This document shows, piece after piece, positions 61,749 through 64,000 of a stretch of DNA of 64,000 nucleotides. The notes under the pieces were generated by a model, which had not been told where the DNA came from, did no database searches, and saw only the letters and a list, made by a program, of their open reading frames with translations. Both the position numbers and the translations under genes were made by a program. Source of the DNA: Heliocidaris tuberculata (Eukaryota; Echinodermata; Echinoidea; Camarodonta; Echinometridae); the NCBI GenBank assembly GCA_025618425.1, contig CM046846.1, positions 30,807,409 through 30,871,408 on the forward strand, given 5' to 3'. The stretch's first letter is position 1. Each line of letters starts with the position of its first letter.

Positions 61749-63976
61749 TTTTTTTAATCTGACTGCCATTTTCAATTTTTATTTATTATTTTTCTTTCTA
61801 TTTCCCATCATTTTAATCGCTTGTGATTGTTTTCTATTGATTCACTTAAACATATAGATATATATTTTTTTCAAATTACCGTTTGCATGGGAGGGTCTTC
61901 TTTGTCGTCTGTTCTCCCCTAAGGGACCCCCTCCTATCAGAGGTTGTGTGCTGAGGTTCCCGGTGTTGGGTATATTCTGCTTGCGTAGATAACAACATTC
62001 TCCCTGAAAAAAAGCACAGCAAAACAATCGCATTCTTGTCATATCATTTCTTCAATTCATCTCAAAGGAAAATACCCCGAAATCCTCTCATCAGAGTGGT
62101 TGAATTTTACAGACAAAATGCATCATTTCATCTGCTGAAATAGCGTCTTCTATAGGGCTCGTTTTGTTTTTAGGATCCATAATAGTTTTTTGGGGCAGGG
62201 GAGCCAGGTTATTGTTGATTTTTTTTTTCGTTTAGGCGTTAATGCATTTATTTTCATCTAAAACAATCTTAGGATAGCAGGGGGATACATAGAAAGGTTG
62301 AAAGGGAAAGGGAGAAACAAGAGAAAGAGTCAAAGAAGAAAAAAAAGAAGTAGAATACAAAACACAGGGGAATGAAGAAAGTGAATAGGAAAGCCGAGGG
62401 CGGGGGCGGGCGGGGACGGGCGCGGGCGAAAACGAAGGAGAATAAAGTGAGCGAAACAGAGAGACAATGAGAAAAGAGAATCAGAAGAAGGGGATAGACT
62501 GAAAGGAGGAGAGATAGAGAACAATATTTATTTGAAACTCACCGACATAACGAGATACAACCACTTGGTATGATTAGCGTCCTCACAAATCACCTTGTTT
62601 GGTCTAAAGTCAAAAGAAAAGGTCAAAGGTCATCTTTATTTACAGAGTATATAGTATACATTTATCATTTTATTTGTTTATTTATTGGTGTTTTCAGACT
62701 GACCAGCAGCACAGGCTGAAAGGGTCAGTTTACAAAAAATATTTACAAAGGCATTTTATTTTTTCTCGCACCTTGAAGCTAATCTGTGATAGTACAGTAT
62801 ACATTGTAGTGCGCTTCGTCAACGACCTGACATGTTGGATTGATTTGTACATATTTTGTACATATCATACATGGTATACAATATCATTTAAGAGAATTAG
62901 GGACGGATCCCTTGTAAAGGACGGAGGGAGGTCCTTTTCACAAAAAGTCACAAAAAAAGCAAAAAATACGTTTTCGAGTACAAAACGTCTGTTTGGAGCC
63001 AGAAGGACATTAACCCTGAGTTAAAGTATATGAGTTAACGCCTTTCTAGCTCCAAGCAGACGAAAATTAAAAAGGGGTCCAATTCTAAATATGGCAAGCA
63101 AAAAAGTCATCAGATTTTCGGGTGTTGATTTCCGCCCAATTATCTCTGACTTACGGGTAGTACTGCGATCGAATTGAGTCTGGATGATGGCGAAACTCAT
63201 CGACTGGAAAGTCTCGAAACATCGACTGATCCCTGAAAATGAAGATTAAAAATCTTGGTGAGATTTATTAATACTTCGGTCGACAGATCTTAAAATTTGG
63301 CGAGAGGTTAAAAACATTACCTTAAGCGAAAAGGGGTCATTTTTCGAAACATCTACTTCTCCCTAAAATGAATATTAAATTTTGTAACATTTATTAATAG
63401 TTCAGTCGAAAGATTTTAGAATTTGGGGAGAGGTTAAAAAAAAAAATTCTGAAGCGAAAGAAGGTAATTTTAGCTATTTGCAGACAACACTACAACATTA
63501 CGAAATATGACGACAGAATTTTTAATCGGGTGTCACATCCCACTCCACCCCCCCCCCCCCCCCCCCCCCCCTCCGCTAGCGAAGTTCCTGTGTAAAAGTG
63601 GGCGAGTGGTAGGCCTATTGAGATCATAACCTCGGTCTGACTCGGACATTGTGTGAGCCATAATTAACTTGAGTTACTACATGACATTTTGTTCGTTAGT
63701 TTGTTCCCGCTCTAATTGGCAGCTAGTAAATTATTGACCACAAATGTGACAATGAAGTTTATGAACCCTCCAGGTTATAGGACCCCCAGAAGGTCAATGC
63801 GCTGTTTCACCTGTGAATTGTTGTTTTCAAATGGTAAGATTGCTAAAAGCCTTATATTGTCACTGTGACTTCGAAATATATTGGGACTTGTGAACATTTT
63901 CATGGCGAGTCGTTCATCCTTACCTTAAAAAGTCAAGCGGAGGGTCGTCCGGGGGATCGATTAGATACAGAAAGTC
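55579..63976 (-). CDS. CNBD2-like: CNBD2-like cyclic-nucleotide-binding-domain protein, last ten exons (5' part outside window)
   Basis: Ten minus-strand exons with GT/AG sites and matching phases give 369 residues to a stop. In order they are 63924-63976, 63155-63232, 62543-62603, 61880-62003, 60993-61060, 59230-59337, 58163-58462, 57605-57658, 56994-57083, 55579-55752. The fold starts with FRDFPVDEF and NKVICEDANHTKWLYLVMSG, typical first strands of a cyclic-nucleotide-binding domain. About 180 residues of basic, Ser/Arg-rich insert follow, then the domain resumes at LGKLQPGDIFGLNEV and VSGGAEVISISKRFF, as in CNBD2. The phosphate-binding cassette is unusual: the Arg normally before the end of the cassette is replaced (PSGVSV), so cyclic nucleotide binding is doubtful. 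The insert has three R-R-x-S sequences (RRPS, RRAS, RRNS), the PKA consensus. Mammalian CNBD2 (CRIS) is a sperm cAMP-binding protein. The tail is charged and helical. The gene assignment is strong at family level, not orthology-proven. Confidence 0.88.
56526..56938 (+). mobile_element. MITE related to 31254-31670, diverged copy
   Basis: Right end tagtgtgcagtgggctt and inner blocks (gaggttctaaat, acgatttgaa) match the family. The CRE has decayed to tgaggtca. Lies in the last intron of the CNBD2-like gene. Confidence 0.78.
56994..57083 (-). CDS. CNBD2-like: CNBD2-like exon
   Basis: Between ttacag and gtaagt; 30 codons, VSGGAEVISISKRFFRQHAG and on to LESM. Last beta strands and C helix of the nucleotide-binding fold. 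Confidence 0.9.
57229..57294. repeat. (GAA)n microsatellite
   Basis: AAG/GAA triplets ending in an A-run, in a CNBD2-like intron. Confidence 0.95.
57605..57658 (-). CDS. CNBD2-like: CNBD2-like exon (phosphate-binding cassette)
   Basis: Between gctacag and gtaggt; 18 codons, GLNEVAGTLRVEPSGVSV, the position of the cassette, which lacks the usual Arg. Confidence 0.85.
58163..58462 (-). CDS. CNBD2-like: CNBD2-like exon (Ser/Arg insert, then PGDIF)
   Basis: Between tttaacag and gtaagt; exactly 100 codons. Contains RRASV and RRNSM, a run of Arg-rich sequence, then VFLQLGKLQPGDIF leading into the cassette. Confidence 0.9.
58755..58902. mobile_element. Palindromic MITE (GGCCC...TTTCATAAAACTT family)
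   Basis: Begins agggccctgtttcataaaac and ends gttttatgaaacgggcct, a clear inverted repeat 148 bp long overall, with inner complementary blocks cttatcagtaacaa and ttattgataacaag. Intronic. Confidence 0.82.
59230..59337 (-). CDS. CNBD2-like: CNBD2-like exon (insert)
   Basis: Between tgtatag and gtgagt; 36 codons of low-complexity, Ser/Pro-rich sequence (IRTSIAEDASPITSNPHGQS). Confidence 0.82.
59510..59762. mobile_element. Palindromic MITE with GGTGTT/AACACC units
   Basis: Ends cactgcaaaaa and tttttgctgtgcag. The interior contains several ggtgtt and aacacc half-sites and inverted copies of ttgggctacacc. 253 bp, intronic. Confidence 0.78.
60993..61060 (-). CDS. CNBD2-like: CNBD2-like exon (insert)
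   Basis: Between tttcag and gtaagt; MIEMSLARYVAKQRTTIPYL then PE. The phase fits both neighbours. Confidence 0.82.
61136..61366. repeat. (CT)n-rich microsatellite
   Basis: CT runs with interspersed CCCT units; intronic. Confidence 0.95.
61565..61756 (+). mobile_element. Short Penelope-like terminal remnant between AT repeats
   Basis: The hammerhead core is followed by about 95 bp of sequence, then (TA)n (61698-61731) and a T-run to 61756. No coding part. Intronic in the CNBD2-like gene. Confidence 0.55.
61579..61601 (+). ncRNA. Hammerhead ribozyme core, Penelope-type
   Basis: CTGATGA-AGGCC-TAT-GGCC-GAAA gives the two invariant hammerhead boxes around a stable stem II. AT-repeat sequence lies directly upstream and again at 61698, as in Penelope-like terminal repeats. 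The stem III/cleavage part (AATTT then GAC) forms the short palindrome expected, but stem I is only about two pairs, so self-cleavage is doubtful. Confidence 0.7.
61880..62003 (-). CDS. CNBD2-like: CNBD2-like exon
   Basis: Between tttcag and gtaatt; begins GECCYLRKQN, continuing the SG-E strand of the nucleotide-binding fold, then the start of the insert with RRPS. Confidence 0.88.
62543..62603 (-). CDS. CNBD2-like: CNBD2-like exon
   Basis: Between ctttag and gtgagt; encodes PNKVICEDANHTKWLYLVMS, the diagnostic strands 1-3 of a cNMP domain. Confidence 0.9.
63155..63232 (-). CDS. CNBD2-like: CNBD2-like exon
   Basis: Between ttttcag and gtaagt; DQSMFRDFPVDEFRHHPDSI and on to YYP, the helix before the cNMP barrel. 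Confidence 0.88.
63924..63976 (-). CDS. CNBD2-like: CNBD2-like exon, first visible
   Basis: Between ttgcag and gtaagg; DFLYLIDPPDDPPLDFL plus two bases of Arg. Upstream exons lie beyond the right edge. Confidence 0.8.
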
Positions 63977-64000
63977 CTGCAATCAAAAATGCATGAATAA

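Overview
This window is metazoan nuclear DNA, most likely from an echinoderm and probably a sea urchin. That is inferred, not proven, from several features. The DNA is AT-rich with multi-exon genes, an animal alpha-2,8-sialyltransferase and a CNBD2-type gene. There are two intronless class A GPCRs, abundant palindromic MITEs, CR1/Jockey-like LINE debris, Penelope-type hammerhead motifs, and a fold-back element made of 15-bp subrepeats like the sea-urchin TU family. There are no operons, phage genes or CRISPR arrays.

Left part (1-22.3 kb). A minus-strand THAP zinc-finger gene is assembled from phase-compatible exons at 6073-6215, 5724-5770, 5369-5533 and 4379-4560. An open exon at the left edge (1-437) encodes a highly charged protein built of 16-residue repeats and is in phase to follow the THAP exons. 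The rest is transposon debris: a dead LINE at 1.9-3.1 kb, a LINE nested in the loop of a palindromic MITE with a 5-bp target duplication (9.0-10.5 kb), another LINE tail, MITEs, and long CT, GT and AT microsatellites.

Middle (22.3-37 kb). A repeat-poor block precedes and contains a plus-strand orphan peptide-receptor-like GPCR (28971-30098). It is followed by a piggyBac-like MITE and a CRE-containing MITE. At 34.3-36.6 kb lies a nested structure. Two inverted copies of a Penelope-like terminal sequence carry hammerhead ribozyme cores. One core is split by a LINE tail, which itself holds a third element made of GGGGCACTTATC repeats.

Right part (37-64 kb). A complete six-exon minus-strand ST8Sia-type sialyltransferase (37705-42913, 433 aa) has intact motifs L, S, III and VS. 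Its intron 5 contains the fold-back element, flanked by a perfect 10-bp target duplication. A plus-strand adenosine-receptor-like GPCR lies at 47329-48402. The last ten exons of a minus-strand CNBD2-like cyclic-nucleotide-binding gene (55579-63976) run off the right edge. Its terminal exon has a decayed tandem copy just downstream.

The genes are independent loci with no evident shared pathway. The sialyltransferase and the CNBD2-like gene may both relate to sperm biology, since sea urchin sperm flagella carry polysialic acid and mammalian CNBD2 acts in sperm, but adjacency alone does not show a functional link.
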